In this document: positions 26,479 to 35,845 of the stretch, piece by piece
How positions within the stretch are numbered: the first letter of the stretch is position 1
Layout of the letters: every line of letters begins with the position of its first letter
From: Colwellia sp. 75C3
GTDB lineage: Bacteria; Pseudomonadota; Gammaproteobacteria; Enterobacterales; Alteromonadaceae
Assembly (NCBI RefSeq): GCF_002836255.1
Contig: NZ_PJAU01000057.1
Location: 1 to 64,000 of the forward strand
Length of the DNA stretch: 64,000 bases
Direction of reading: 5' to 3'
The notes under the pieces: generated by a model
The model's input: the letters and a program-made list of their open reading frames with translations, nothing else
Told to the model about the DNA's origin: nothing
The model's database searches: none
Program-made: the position numbers and the translations under genes

Positions 26479-28293
26479 ATGAAACAGCAAATAGTAGATA
26501 TTACCGACAGAATCATCAAACGTAGTGCTAAAACACGTGCTGAATATTTAGCCAAAATTGATGCCGCCAAATCAGACACAGTACATCGTGCCGGCTTATC
26601 ATGTGGTAACTTAGCACATGGCTTTGCAGCTTGTGGTAAAGAAGATAAAGCCTCGTTACGCGGTATACAACACTCAGATATCGCTATTGTTACCTCTTAC
26701 AACGATATGCTTAGTGCACATCAACCGTATCAAACGTATCCTGATATTATCAAAGCTGCTGTTAAAGACGCCGGTGGTGTTGCACAAGTTGCTGCTGGTG
26801 TTCCTGCTATGTGTGATGGTGTGACTCAAGGTCAACCGGGCATGGATTTAAGCCTGATGAGCCGTGATGTCATCGCTATGTCAACAGCTGTTGGCCTATC
26901 TCATAACATGTTTGATGGCGCATTAATGTTAGGTATCTGTGACAAAATCGTACCGGGATTGCTGATCGCGAGTATGACATTTGGTCACTTACCAACCGTA
27001 TTTATTCCTGCAGGTCCAATGCCTTCAGGTCTGCCAAATAAAGAAAAAGCACGAGTACGTCAGCAGCATGCTAAAGGTGAAGTTGATGAAGAAGCCTTAC
27101 TTGAAGCCGAATCTGCGTCATATCACTCTGCAGGTACCTGTACTTTCTTCGGTACAGCAAACTCTAACCAGTTAGTGGTTGAAGTGATGGGCTTACATTT
27201 ACCTGGCGCTTCCTTTATTGCACCTAATACACAACTTCGTGAAGAATTAACAAAAGCTGCTGCTCGTCAAGCAACTCGATTAACACAGCAATCTGGCAGT
27301 TACATGCCGATTGGTAAAATGGTTGATGAACGCTCAGTGGTAAACGCTATTGTTGCGTTACTGGCAACAGGTGGTTCAACTAACCTAACCATGCATATTA
27401 TTGCTTTTGCTAAAGCGGCTGGCATTATTATTAACTTCCAAGATTTTAATGACCTTTCTGAAGAGGTTCCATTATTAACACGCATATACCCTAATGGGCA
27501 TGCAGACATTAACCAATTCCAAGAAGCAGGTGGTATGGCGTTATTGTTCCGTGAGCTTATCGAAGGTGGACTAGTGTATGAAGATGTGGAAACTATTTGT
27601 GGACGCGGTTTAACTCGATACACTAAAAAACCAGTATTAGAGAACGGTGAACTAAAGTGGGTTGATTGCGTTGAAAAGTCACTCGATGATGCAATTATCG
27701 CTACGGTAGCTAAGCCATTCAGTGCTCATGGCGGTTTACGTGTGATGAAGGGTAATTTGGGCGTTTCTGTTATTAAAACGTCGTCACTTCGAGAAGGTAG
27801 CTTTGTCATTAAAGCACCTGCTGTTGTATTTGAAGATCAACATGAATTACAAACTGCATTTGATGCTGGCGAGCTAGAAAAAGATTTTGTTGCTGTCGTT
27901 CGCTTCCAAGGTCCTAAAGCGCGTGGCATGCCTGAATTACATAAATTAACGCCATTGTTAGGCGTACTGCAAGACAAAGGTTTCAAAGTTGCTCTTGTTA
28001 CTGACGGACGTATGTCTGGCGCTTCAGGTAAGGTACCTGCAGCCATTCATTTATGCCCGGAAGCACTTGATGGTGGTTTGATTGCTAAGGTACAGACAGG
28101 CGATATGATTAACCTTGATGGTGAAACGGGCGAATTAACATTACTCGTAGATGAACAAGCTTTAGCAAATCGCGAAACTGCACTATTTCAAGTTAATGGC
28201 CATCATGAAGGTATGGGCCGTGAGTTATTTGGTTTTATGCGTCGCAACTTGAGTTCAGCTGAAACAGGTGCGTGTTCGTTATTCGACTCTTAA
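26479..28293 (+). CDS. edd: 6-phosphogluconate dehydratase (604 aa)
   Basis: Entner-Doudoroff dehydratase giving 2-keto-3-deoxy-6-phosphogluconate; E. coli Edd is 603 aa. It is a member of the IlvD/Edd iron-sulfur family: [20 protein letters not shown] (about 108-127), [10 protein letters not shown] and [15 protein letters not shown] carry the conserved cysteines, and [18 protein letters not shown] is near the C-terminus. It lies downstream of zwf-pgl and upstream of eda. Unlike several Shewanella-type clusters, no glk gene is interposed. Confidence 0.96.
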   Translation: MKQQIVDITDRIIKRSAKTRAEYLAKIDAAKSDTVHRAGLSCGNLAHGFAACGKEDKASLRGIQHSDIAIVTSYNDMLSAHQPYQTYPDIIKAAVKDAGGVAQVAAGVPAMCDGVTQGQPGMDLSLMSRDVIAMSTAVGLSHNMFDGALMLGICDKIVPGLLIASMTFGHLPTVFIPAGPMPSGLPNKEKARVRQQHAKGEVDEEALLEAESASYHSAGTCTFFGTANSNQLVVEVMGLHLPGASFIAPNTQLREELTKAAARQATRLTQQSGSYMPIGKMVDERSVVNAIVALLATGGSTNLTMHIIAFAKAAGIIINFQDFNDLSEEVPLLTRIYPNGHADINQFQEAGGMALLFRELIEGGLVYEDVETICGRGLTRYTKKPVLENGELKWVDCVEKSLDDAIIATVAKPFSAHGGLRVMKGNLGVSVIKTSSLREGSFVIKAPAVVFEDQHELQTAFDAGELEKDFVAVVRFQGPKARGMPELHKLTPLLGVLQDKGFKVALVTDGRMSGASGKVPAAIHLCPEALDGGLIAKVQTGDMINLDGETGELTLLVDEQALANRETALFQVNGHHEGMGRELFGFMRRNLSSAETGACSLFDS

Positions 28294-28305
28294 TCACAAA
28301 TCACA

Positions 28306-28334
28306 AATAAGGAGTCACACATTGACTCCTTATT
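28306..28334 (+). terminator. Hairpin between edd and eda (weak terminator or attenuator)
   Basis: A 12-bp stem (28306-28317 pairs with 28323-28334) with a 5-nt loop lies 12 bp after the edd stop. The following tract TATAATTAAT is AT-rich but not a clean T-run, so it may only reduce or stabilise the message before eda. Confidence 0.5.
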
Positions 28335-28409
28335 ATAATTAATAATATAAAGAATTCAGTGCCTATTTTACCTTTGGGTGAAGTACCACCAAGAAAATAA
28401 AGAGGAATT

Positions 28410-29057
28410 ATGACCGTATCAAAAAATTGGCAAATCATGCCAAAGGACATTTTCAACATGGGACCTATTGTTCCTGTACTAGTAATTAATAACGTTGCAG
28501 ATGCGTTACCCATTGCTGAGGCCCTGTTAACTGCGGGCGTTAAAGTATTAGAAGTAACCTTACGTACGCCGGCCGCACTTGATGTTATCAGTGCTATCGC
28601 AAGAGAGTTACCAGAAGCGATAATTGGCTCAGGTACAGTAACTAATCGTCAGCAGTTACAACAGTCTTATGATGCAGGCGCTAAATTTGCTATTAGCCCA
28701 GGTTTAACAAAAGACTTATTACAAGCGGGTAATGAAGGTAATATAGCGTTAATTCCTGGTATATCCTCTATTTCAGAGCTTATGGATGGCGCTGATTATG
28801 GTTATGATCATTTGAAGTTTTTTCCTGCTGAAGCATCAGGCGGCGTTAATGCTATTAAATCCATTGGTGGCCCTTTCCCTGACATTCGTTTTTGTCCTAC
28901 TGGCGGCATAAACTTAAATAATGTGCGTGATTATTTAGCCTTACCTAATGTGGTTTGTTGTGGCGGCTCATGGTTAGTATCAAGTGAAATCGTAGAGAAT
29001 AACAATTGGTCTGAAATCACTCGGCTAGCCAACCAAGTATTAGCGCATGTAAAATAG
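28410..29057 (+). CDS. eda: KDPG/KHG aldolase (215 aa)
   Basis: Class I aldolase that splits 2-keto-3-deoxy-6-phosphogluconate into pyruvate and glyceraldehyde-3-phosphate; E. coli Eda is 213 aa. Landmarks are VPVLVINNVADALPIAEAL, KVLEVTLRTPAA (with the catalytic Glu), GSGTVTN and the Schiff-base lysine in DHLKFFPAEASGG (about 135). FCPTGGI binds phosphate. The ribosome binding site AGAGGAAT is good. It ends in a strong terminator at 29099. Confidence 0.96.
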   Translation: MTVSKNWQIMPKDIFNMGPIVPVLVINNVADALPIAEALLTAGVKVLEVTLRTPAALDVISAIARELPEAIIGSGTVTNRQQLQQSYDAGAKFAISPGLTKDLLQAGNEGNIALIPGISSISELMDGADYGYDHLKFFPAEASGGVNAIKSIGGPFPDIRFCPTGGINLNNVRDYLALPNVVCCGGSWLVSSEIVENNNWSEITRLANQVLAHVK

Positions 29058-29098
29058 AGCACTCTCGTTACTTTTTGAATAGTAACGGGTCTAAACAT

Positions 29099-29137
29099 AA
29101 AAAAGCCAGTCATTGTTAATAATGACTGGCTTTTTTT
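29099..29137. terminator. Rho-independent terminator after eda (bidirectional shape)
   Basis: AAAAGCCAGTCATT (29101-29114) pairs with 29121-29134 around a 6-nt loop, followed by T to 29137. It separates eda from the convergent GYF_2 protein gene. Confidence 0.92.
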
Positions 29138-29179
29138 ATGCTGCTTTATCAACTAATCATTGCGAAAGCAGTAACGTTT

Positions 29180-30082
29180 TTATTGGTTGTTTTGTGCCAT
29201 TTTCAAACGTTGAGCCATTGATAATGGCTCTTCTTTACCTTTTTTGACTTCAACCTTCTTAACTTCTTCTTTGACTTCAACTTTTTCTACTTTACTGTCG
29301 CCTTTAAATACAGACTTCATCATGTTTTTCATGCCATTGAAGCTGTCTTTAGTTGAATGATTTGCTTCAACAGCGTCGTATAAAGGCGATTGTGATGCTG
29401 TTTTTTCTGCATCTTTAGTTTGCGCTTTTGCAGCTTCTTTTTTCTCCACAGCAGCTTCTTCAGCTTTTGTTTCAGCAGAGTCAGCACGGCTATGAGGAGT
29501 AGCTAATTTTTCTTGAGCAAGTTTGGCTCTGCTTACTTGAGCACTGTCTTGTAACATTGCTATGCTTTGGTTACAAGAAGGCATGAATATATCGTTAGAG
29601 CTCATTCTACGGTCAAAGTCTTCGACAACTTCAGTCATTTCTGATTCAGCGATATTAACAGCATCTTGAACTTGAGATAGTTTACGTCTTAGACTGTTGT
29701 ATTTTTTCTCAATATTATCGATAGCACCTTTCACATCATCATTTAAGTTCTGAGTGAGATCTTTATACTCTTCAATTTGTTTATCAAACTTGTTAAGAGA
29801 AGATTGACTGTGATTAATGCTATCGTCAATTGATGTCAATTTTGACTCTAAGCGTTGTTTTTTAGCTAAGAATTTGTCAGATATTTCTTTTGGAATTAAA
29901 GGCGCCTGTACTGTCGGCGGAAGTACATCGACAAATTCACTAATACAATTGACAGGCTTCCACTGGGTAAAGGAAGGGTGCCAACCATAAACATTTGGGT
30001 TACTAGCTAAATATTCTTTCGCTGCGTCTAAGTCTAATGGGGCAGTTACTTCACCATTATTTGAAAAAAACCATTTTTTCAT
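29180..30082 (-). CDS. GYF_2 (DUF4339) domain protein with coiled coil (300 aa)
   Basis: Residues 1-50 (KKWFFSNNGEVTAPLDLD ... WHPSFTQWKPV) form a GYF_2/DUF4339 domain, a small aromatic fold that usually binds proline-rich or protein partners. Residues about 68-160 are predicted coiled coil with heptad-like leucines and many charged residues. Residues about 185-300 are Ala/Glu/Lys-rich, low complexity and probably disordered, ending in SMAQRLKMAQNNQ. There is no membrane segment or signal peptide. A shorter paralog lies immediately upstream on the same strand. The function is unknown; the architecture suggests an adaptor or scaffold. Confidence 0.8.
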   Translation of the reverse strand: MKKWFFSNNGEVTAPLDLDAAKEYLASNPNVYGWHPSFTQWKPVNCISEFVDVLPPTVQAPLIPKEISDKFLAKKQRLESKLTSIDDSINHSQSSLNKFDKQIEEYKDLTQNLNDDVKGAIDNIEKKYNSLRRKLSQVQDAVNIAESEMTEVVEDFDRRMSSNDIFMPSCNQSIAMLQDSAQVSRAKLAQEKLATPHSRADSAETKAEEAAVEKKEAAKAQTKDAEKTASQSPLYDAVEANHSTKDSFNGMKNMMKSVFKGDSKVEKVEVKEEVKKVEVKKGKEEPLSMAQRLKMAQNNQ

Positions 30083-30138
30083 CGTAAATACTCTTATCTG
30101 TTAACGTTAGTTTTATAATTAATTTGATGTACTACAAA

Positions 30139-30155
30139 ATTGGTATATAACCAAT
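30139..30155 (-). repeat. Hairpin between the GYF_2 paralogs
   Basis: ATTGGT-N5-ACCAAT is flanked by TACTAC (30130-30135) and GTAGTA (30158-30163), forming an extended interrupted dyad right after the stop of the upstream paralog. There is no T-run. It may be an operator or processing hairpin for the downstream paralog. Confidence 0.45.
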
Positions 30156-30163
30156 GAGTAGTA

Positions 30164-30595
30164 TTAATAATCAGTTTTAATTACGTTAGCTAGGTTTTTC
30201 TGTAGAGAGGCATACTGCTCTTCAATTTGCTTGACCACTATTCTAACTTGCTCTGTTAAGTCACGAGCAGTTTTTCCATAATTATCAAGGTCAGTATCAA
30301 TTTCATACAAAGAATCAGACGTGATTTTAATCGTTTTATCAATACGGTCTAATGTTGTTATTAATTCTTTCTCTTCCCCAATTAAGTCATCAATAAGACC
30401 ACTTGGGATCTCTATTGGAGCGGGAGGAGGGGTAATTGACGTTACAAATTCATCAATACAACTAACCGGAACCCAATGAGTATAAGAAGGATGCCAAGCA
30501 TATAAGTCGGGATTTTTTGAAATAAATTCATTTGACTCTTTTAAGCCTAAAGGACCAGTTACTTCACCATTGTTAGAAAAAAACCATTTTTTCAT
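30164..30595 (-). CDS. GYF_2 (DUF4339) domain protein, short paralog (143 aa)
   Basis: The first about 48 residues share most positions with the 300-aa neighbour (KKWFFSNNGEVTGPLGL ... WHPSYTHWVPV), including the spacing of the aromatic residues and the following SCIDEFV. A coiled-coil stretch follows at about 65-135 and the protein stops (IKTDY), where the long paralog continues into its Lys/Glu-rich tail. The pair looks like a tandem duplication. The short form could be a truncated copy or a functional partner lacking the tail. No known function. Confidence 0.75.
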   Translation of the reverse strand: MKKWFFSNNGEVTGPLGLKESNEFISKNPDLYAWHPSYTHWVPVSCIDEFVTSITPPPAPIEIPSGLIDDLIGEEKELITTLDRIDKTIKITSDSLYEIDTDLDNYGKTARDLTEQVRIVVKQIEEQYASLQKNLANVIKTDY

Positions 30596-30920
30596 AATAA
30601 TTATTACTCTCTTTAATATTCGTTACCTTATTATTGAATTAGGTAACAATAACGACCTATCTAATTTATTAATAACGGGTCTTCTACTATTCACCATTTA
30701 ACGTTAGCTTAAGCCAACAGTCAAGCTATTTTGTTAAGGCTAAGTTATAGCCTGATATAACATTTTCTTCGGCTTATCCTAACGTACATGTAAATGGTAT
30801 GTTATATGAATGTACTACGATAACGTTATAATTAATATACTTTTATTATCTTATATTCAGGTATAAGTACATAACTGAGTTACAAATGGCAGTGGTCATT
30901 TAATTTGCTAAAATTTAGAC
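30596..30920. other. Gene-free leader region of the GYF_2 pair
   Basis: A stretch of 325 bp without a coding frame. It contains the inverted repeat GTTACCT (30622-30628) / AGGTAAC (30641-30647) just upstream of the 143-aa gene. The motif AACGTTA recurs three times within 30100-30850 (near 30106, 30708 and 30825), twice near the AT-rich TATAATTAAT, which hints at a shared regulatory element. No promoter is called. Confidence 0.4.
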
Positions 30921-30957
30921 AAAAAAAAGCCAGTTATAATATTTATAACTGGCTTTT
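30921..30957 (-). terminator. Rho-independent terminator of rne
   Basis: A 15-bp stem (30925-30939 with 30943-30957, loop TAT) has an eight-base A-run on its low-coordinate side, which is a U-run for minus-strand transcripts. It lies 21 bp after the rne stop. Confidence 0.92.
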
Positions 30958-30978
30958 ACATTTATAGAACGCGTTGGT

Positions 30979-33900
30979 CTATGGCTTAGTAGCCACTGCG
31001 CTACTACGGCTTGCTACATCAGCAAGAATAGCCGTCTTACCTGATGACTGATGAACGTGTCGTTCACTATCAGCCATAAAGTTTGTTGGGATATCTTTAA
31101 TTGCAGTGATTGTTTCCGTTTTTGTCATTGGAGCCGTTGCATGACCAGAAAGACTATTTGCTTTCTTAATTTGTCTTGCTAACTTCTTATCCTTTGGTGC
31201 TGTTTTCTTAGCAGGAGCAGATTTCTTGACTTTTTTAACTGGAACATCAACGTTAACAACTTCTTCTTTTTGTTCTAACGGTAACTCTTGTTGAACTTCT
31301 GTCACATGGTTAGTTACCACTGGAGCAGCTTCAACTGGAGCAGTTACCACTGGAGCAGCTTCAACTGGAGCAGTTACCACTGGAGCAGTTACCACTGGAG
31401 CAGTTACCACTGGAGCAGCTTCAACTGGAGCAGCTTCAACTGGAGCAGCTTCAACTGGAGCAGCTTCAACTGGAGCAGTTACCACTGGGGCAGTTACCAC
31501 TGGGGCAGTTACCACTGGAGCAGCTTCAACTGGAGCAGTTACCACTGGAGCAGTTACCACTGGAGCAGTTACCACTGGGGCAGTTACCACTGGAGCAGCT
31601 TCAACTGGAGCAGTTACCACTGGAGCAGTTACCACTGGAGCAGTTACCACTGGAGCAGTTACCACTGGAGCAGTTACCACTGGAGCAGTTACCACTGGAG
31701 CAGCTTCAACTGAAGCGGTTACTACTGGTGCAGTAGCTGGATAACGAGCTTCTACTGATTCATCGATAGTTGCCTCTTCACCAGTTAATGCTTGCTCTTG
31801 TTGTGAGCCTTCAGCAGTATTGTTATTACGACGACGTCTTTGACCATTTGCTCTTAGGTGTCTAGGAGAACGTCTATTACGTGGTTTATCATCATTTTGA
31901 GCTACGCCTTCTACAACAGGGGTATTAACTTGTTCATTATCAGTAGTGTTAACTGCTGTTAATGCTTCTGTTGTTTCAATCGCTTTATTTGTTGGTTCTA
32001 TACGTATCTTCTTACGATTAGTCCTACGTTGGCGACGCTCACCGGTTTTTACTTCTTTAACAACATCGTCTTTATCTATGTTGTCATTTTTACGTGGTTG
32101 TCTTTTCGGTTTATTTACCTCTTCATCACGAGCTGGACGAGCATTTCTTGGTTCAGTCGGTTTCTGAGTAGGACGACTAGTAGAATCTTCGCTGTTACGC
32201 TCGGTACGGTCGTTACGATTAGCACCACGATTATTACGTCGTTTAGCTTGCTGATTTCTTTGTCTGTCTTGAGGACGTCTAGGCTTTTGACTAGTACTTG
32301 TCTCTTTCTTTTCTTCAACAACAACTTCTTCTGCTACAAATAGACTCTTCAACCAAGAAAAGAAGCCAGCAGGTTTAGTTTGCTTTGATACCGCAGGAAC
32401 AGCGGCTTTCACAACTTTCTCAGTAGGTATAGGAGCAGATGTCGGTGCAGACATGCCTTGAATCAATGGTTCATCAGGTTTTGACGTCACTTTATCAAAT
32501 TTCGGCATTTTAGCTTCTTCAAGTTCAGCTTGTTTTACCGGTAATTCATAACTTGCTTCGACAACAGTTTCATCAGTCTTAACGCGTAACACTTCGTATT
32601 GCGGCGTATCCATATGTGGATTAGGAATGATTAACACTCTAACATTATGATGTTTTTCAACATGCATAACTGAACGGCGTTTTTCATTTAACAAGTAAGT
32701 CGCAACAGGCACTGGAACTTGTGCTTGTACGTGTAAGGTATTATCTTTTATCGCTTCTTCTTCCATTAAACGCAAGATAGATAAAGCTAATGACTCAACA
32801 CCACGGACATGACCAGTACCACTACAACGCGGACATACACCTTGGCTTGTTTCACCAATAGAAGGACGTAAACGTTGACGAGACATTTCTAACAAACCAA
32901 ATCGAGATATTTTACCTAGTTGAATACGTGCTCTATCTTGGTGAACTGAATCACGCATTCTGTTTTCTACTTCACGTTGATGACGAACGGGTGTCATATC
33001 GATGAAATCAATGACAACTAAGCCACCTAAATCACGTAAGCGTAGTTGACGCGCAATTTCTTCTGCTGCTTCTAAGTTAGTATTAAATGCTGTTTCTTCA
33101 ATGTCACTACCTTTAGTTGCACGGGCAGAGTTAACATCAATAGAAGTCATTGCTTCAGTTGGGTCAATAACAATTGAACCGCCAGAAGGTAGACGGACTT
33201 CACGTTGAAACGCTGTTTCTATTTGCGTTTCAATTTGATAGTGCGTAAATAAAGGTACGTCACTGGTATAAAGTTTAATCTTACTTAAGAAGTCAGGACG
33301 CACAACTTCAATGTGTTTTTTAACACTTTCAAAGGTTTTAGGGCGATCAATTAATACTTCACCAATATCACGACGTAAATAGTCACGAATAGCGCGTAAA
33401 ATTAGGTTTGTTTCTTGATGAATTAGGAAAGGAGCAGGGCGACTTTTTCCTGCGTCACTGATTGCTTGCCAGTGATGTAAAAGAACACTGAGGTCCCATT
33501 TTAATTCGTCGTAATCTTTACCAACACCAGCGGTTCTTACAATTAAGCCCATACCTTTAGGTAAATCTAGTTTACTTAACGATGATTTTAATTCAGTACG
33601 TTCATCACCTTCGATGCGACGTGAAATACCACCAGCACGCGGGTTGTTTGGCATTAATACTAAGTAACTACCGGCTAAACTTATAAAGGTAGTAAGGGCA
33701 GCGCCTTTTTGACCACGTTCTTCTTTATCTATCTGAACGATAACTTCTTGGCCTTCGTGTAATACTTCCTTAATGTTAGGTCGGCCTTGGAATGTATAGC
33801 CTTTAGGGAAGTATTCACGTGCGATTTCTTTCATTGGTAAGAAACCGTGACGATCAGCACCGTAATCAACAAATGCAGCTTCTAAAGAAGGCTCTATACG

Positions 33901-34041
33901 GGTGATTTTTGCTTTGTAAATATTAGATTTTTTTTGTTCATGACCAGGACTTTCAATATCTAAATCGTAAAGTTTTTGACCATCTACTAGTGCTACGCGC
34001 AATTCTTCTGATTGGGTAGCGTTAATTAACATACGTTTCAT
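30979..34041 (-). CDS. rne: Ribonuclease E (1020 aa)
   Basis: The essential endonuclease of mRNA decay and rRNA/tRNA processing and scaffold of the degradosome; E. coli RNase E is 1061 aa. The N-terminal catalytic half is nearly colinear with E. coli: [21 protein letters not shown], the S1 domain, the 5' sensor, DNase-I-like domain residues in [10 protein letters not shown] and [13 protein letters not shown] (metal-binding Asp), and the zinc link CPRCSGTG (about 404). The C-terminal half is divergent: an Arg-rich RNA-binding region (about 590-760), then a Pro/Ala/Val repeat of about 140 residues, then a conserved tail ([15 protein letters not shown] ... ) likely to bind PNPase. It is terminated at 30921 and has a long leader at 34042-34757. 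Confidence 0.97.
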   Translation of the reverse strand: MKRMLINATQSEELRVALVDGQKLYDLDIESPGHEQKKSNIYKAKITRIEPSLEAAFVDYGADRHGFLPMKEIAREYFPKGYTFQGRPNIKEVLHEGQEVIVQIDKEERGQKGAALTTFISLAGSYLVLMPNNPRAGGISRRIEGDERTELKSSLSKLDLPKGMGLIVRTAGVGKDYDELKWDLSVLLHHWQAISDAGKSRPAPFLIHQETNLILRAIRDYLRRDIGEVLIDRPKTFESVKKHIEVVRPDFLSKIKLYTSDVPLFTHYQIETQIETAFQREVRLPSGGSIVIDPTEAMTSIDVNSARATKGSDIEETAFNTNLEAAEEIARQLRLRDLGGLVVIDFIDMTPVRHQREVENRMRDSVHQDRARIQLGKISRFGLLEMSRQRLRPSIGETSQGVCPRCSGTGHVRGVESLALSILRLMEEEAIKDNTLHVQAQVPVPVATYLLNEKRRSVMHVEKHHNVRVLIIPNPHMDTPQYEVLRVKTDETVVEASYELPVKQAELEEAKMPKFDKVTSKPDEPLIQGMSAPTSAPIPTEKVVKAAVPAVSKQTKPAGFFSWLKSLFVAEEVVVEEKKETSTSQKPRRPQDRQRNQQAKRRNNRGANRNDRTERNSEDSTSRPTQKPTEPRNARPARDEEVNKPKRQPRKNDNIDKDDVVKEVKTGERRQRRTNRKKIRIEPTNKAIETTEALTAVNTTDNEQVNTPVVEGVAQNDDKPRNRRSPRHLRANGQRRRRNNNTAEGSQQEQALTGEEATIDESVEARYPATAPVVTASVEAAPVVTAPVVTAPVVTAPVVTAPVVTAPVVTAPVEAAPVVTAPVVTAPVVTAPVVTAPVEAAPVVTAPVVTAPVVTAPVEAAPVEAAPVEAAPVEAAPVVTAPVVTAPVVTAPVEAAPVVTAPVEAAPVVTNHVTEVQQELPLEQKEEVVNVDVPVKKVKKSAPAKKTAPKDKKLARQIKKANSLSGHATAPMTKTETITAIKDIPTNFMADSERHVHQSSGKTAILADVASRSSAVATKP
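31312..31731 (-). repeat. 28 tandem 15-bp repeats inside rne
   Basis: The in-frame unit encodes APVVT or APVEA (one variant ASVEA), 28 units in all with no interruption: about 19 APVVT, 8 APVEA and one ASVEA. Because the unit is 15 bp, copy-number change keeps the frame. The two unit types alternate in blocks, which suggests expansion by slippage or unequal exchange. The protein segment is extended and Pro-rich, between the Arg-rich region and the C-terminal tail. Confidence 0.97.
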
Positions 34042-34757
34042 AGTTTGTCGGACTCATTTAAGTCACAACACACCATTTGCTTAGGACACAAAGCAATCTG
34101 TTTTTCTGGTAACAGCATATTGTCAACCTCACGGTTGTCACGGTTAACCTGTCATAGAACCAAGTTAAGCTATTATAAATTCTGATTGTTTTTTATATCA
34201 TCGCCCTTTATTTAAGTGGCAATGCTAATTTATTTCTTCATGTGCTCAGCTTGTGTGCTGTGCAAAATACCAGTGCATTCTCGCTCAGGTATTATTTTTT
34301 ATAATAATTGCTTTATGGTGCTGGGCTAATAACATTTCAACATCAAAATGATAAAACTGTTTATGCTTTTTTGACAATCTACAACGGATAATTCATCAAG
34401 ACTGATGAATTATTGTGTCAATTAATACAATAGGCCGTACTATCAATATGTCGTCTTCTACATTTTTAACGCTACATAGGGGCAGTTAATAAAATAAAAT
34501 TCGCATAAAAATGTGGCCGCAGTTTGCCTCTTACGTCTCTCTTTAAAGCTTCTAGGGTTAAATTTGTTACGTCGACTAGCCTTGTATGAATCTTTAATAT
34601 GGCTGCTTAATGCTTCTCAATGCATTGTTGTTTAATGCACTGTTGCGTTAAATATCAACTAATAACCCTTATATTATCCCATTATCTTTGTTGTTTAGCC
34701 AACAATAAAGGGAGTTAATTGCATTATTAGCTAAAAAAAGTGTGTTAAACTACCGCC
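34042..34757. other. rne leader and rne/rluC promoter region with a hairpin at 34371-34421
   Basis: This 716-bp gap between divergent rne and rluC is the largest gene-free stretch. At 34388-34413 a perfect 11-bp stem (ATAATTCATCA, loop AGAC) lies inside an outer pair TTGACA/TGTCAA (34371-34421). In E. coli the rne 5' untranslated region is about 360 nt and its hairpins mediate autoregulation by RNase E. A transcript starting near 34430 here would give a similar length. No identity with the E. coli hairpins could be shown. No open frame is seen. Confidence 0.5.
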
Positions 34758-35840
34758 ATGAAAGAAATTAAGACCAAAAAAGCCAAACACGTGCCTAAAA
34801 TTAAATTAAAGACAAAACATCATTCAGTTGTAAAAAAGATCCAGCACAAAAAAGTTACACCTGAAAAACCCATTCAAGAAAAGGTCGCTGTTGAGCCTGA
34901 AAAGCCAAAAGTGCGCTTTATTACTATAGATAGTGAGGACGCTGGCCAACGAATCGACAATTTTTTATTAAGAACACTAAAAGGTGTGCCTAAAAGTCAT
35001 CTATATCGTTTATTGCGTAAAGGCGAGATAAGGGTTAATAAAAAACGTATTAAACCAGTCTATAAATTATTGTTAAATGATGAGGTTCGTATTGCACCCA
35101 TCAGAGTGTCAGAAGAGAAAGATGCGGTTTCTACGGGATTAAATGTTGTCGCCAACTTAGAAAAGCAAATACTTTTTGAAGATGATCGGTTAATTGTTAT
35201 CAACAAACCATCGGGTATGGCTGTACATGGCGGAAGCGGGTTAAGCTTTGGCTTAATTGAAGCACTTCGTGCGTTAAGACCCGATGCGAGAATGTTAGAA
35301 CTCGTTCATCGGTTAGATAGAGATACGTCAGGTTGTTTACTGGTTGCCAAAAAACGCTCTACTTTACGACATCTACATGAACAGTTTCGTGAAAAAAATG
35401 TACAAAAATTCTATCACGCTTTAGTTAAAGGTCATTGGCCGACTAAACTAACCCGTGTTACTGAAGCGCTGAAGAAAAACGACTTGAAATCAGGTGAACG
35501 CGTTGTCGTTGTTGATAATATAGACGGCAAAGAGTCTGAAACACGCTTTAGAGTATTAGAACGCTATCGTGGTGCTACGTTAGTAAGGGCTTTTCCTGTA
35601 ACGGGCAGAACACATCAAATACGCGTACATTGTCAAACAAGTGGTCACTCTATTGCTATGGATGCAAAATATGGTCATGAAGAGTTTGATGAACAGATGA
35701 AGAGTAAAGGCTTAAAAAGATTGTTCTTACATGCCGCTAGTATTGAGTTTACGCATCCAAGTACAGAAGAACGCTTAAAAATTGAAGCGCCGATGGAGGC
35801 TAGCTTAGAGAAATTATTAACTAAGTTGGTTAAAGAATAG
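34758..35840 (+). CDS. rluC: 23S rRNA pseudouridine synthase RluC (360 aa)
   Basis: Makes pseudouridines 955, 2504 and 2580 in 23S rRNA (E. coli numbering). An S4 RNA-binding domain (about 60-120; AGQRIDNFLLRTLKGVPKSHLYRLLRKGEIRVN) precedes the catalytic RluA-type domain with HRLDRDTSGCLLVAK (catalytic Asp) and VTGRTHQIRVH. At 360 aa it is about 40 residues longer than E. coli RluC (319). The extra part is a Lys-rich N-terminal tail (residues 1-50). The ATG is not preceded by a strong ribosome binding site. It is followed 5 bp later by a HAD phosphatase gene. Confidence 0.95.
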   Translation: MKEIKTKKAKHVPKIKLKTKHHSVVKKIQHKKVTPEKPIQEKVAVEPEKPKVRFITIDSEDAGQRIDNFLLRTLKGVPKSHLYRLLRKGEIRVNKKRIKPVYKLLLNDEVRIAPIRVSEEKDAVSTGLNVVANLEKQILFEDDRLIVINKPSGMAVHGGSGLSFGLIEALRALRPDARMLELVHRLDRDTSGCLLVAKKRSTLRHLHEQFREKNVQKFYHALVKGHWPTKLTRVTEALKKNDLKSGERVVVVDNIDGKESETRFRVLERYRGATLVRAFPVTGRTHQIRVHCQTSGHSIAMDAKYGHEEFDEQMKSKGLKRLFLHAASIEFTHPSTEERLKIEAPMEASLEKLLTKLVKE

Positions 35841-35845
35841 TTTAA

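Noticed and set aside
31288..31713. 141-residue open frame on the plus strand made of [10 protein letters not shown] repeats
   Set aside because: It is the antisense reading of the in-frame 15-bp repeats of rne. The repeat simply lacks stops in that frame; there is no ribosome binding site or independent evidence.
31312..31731. CRISPR-like regularly repeated sequence
   Set aside because: Units are contiguous 15-bp repeats without spacers and lie in frame inside rne.
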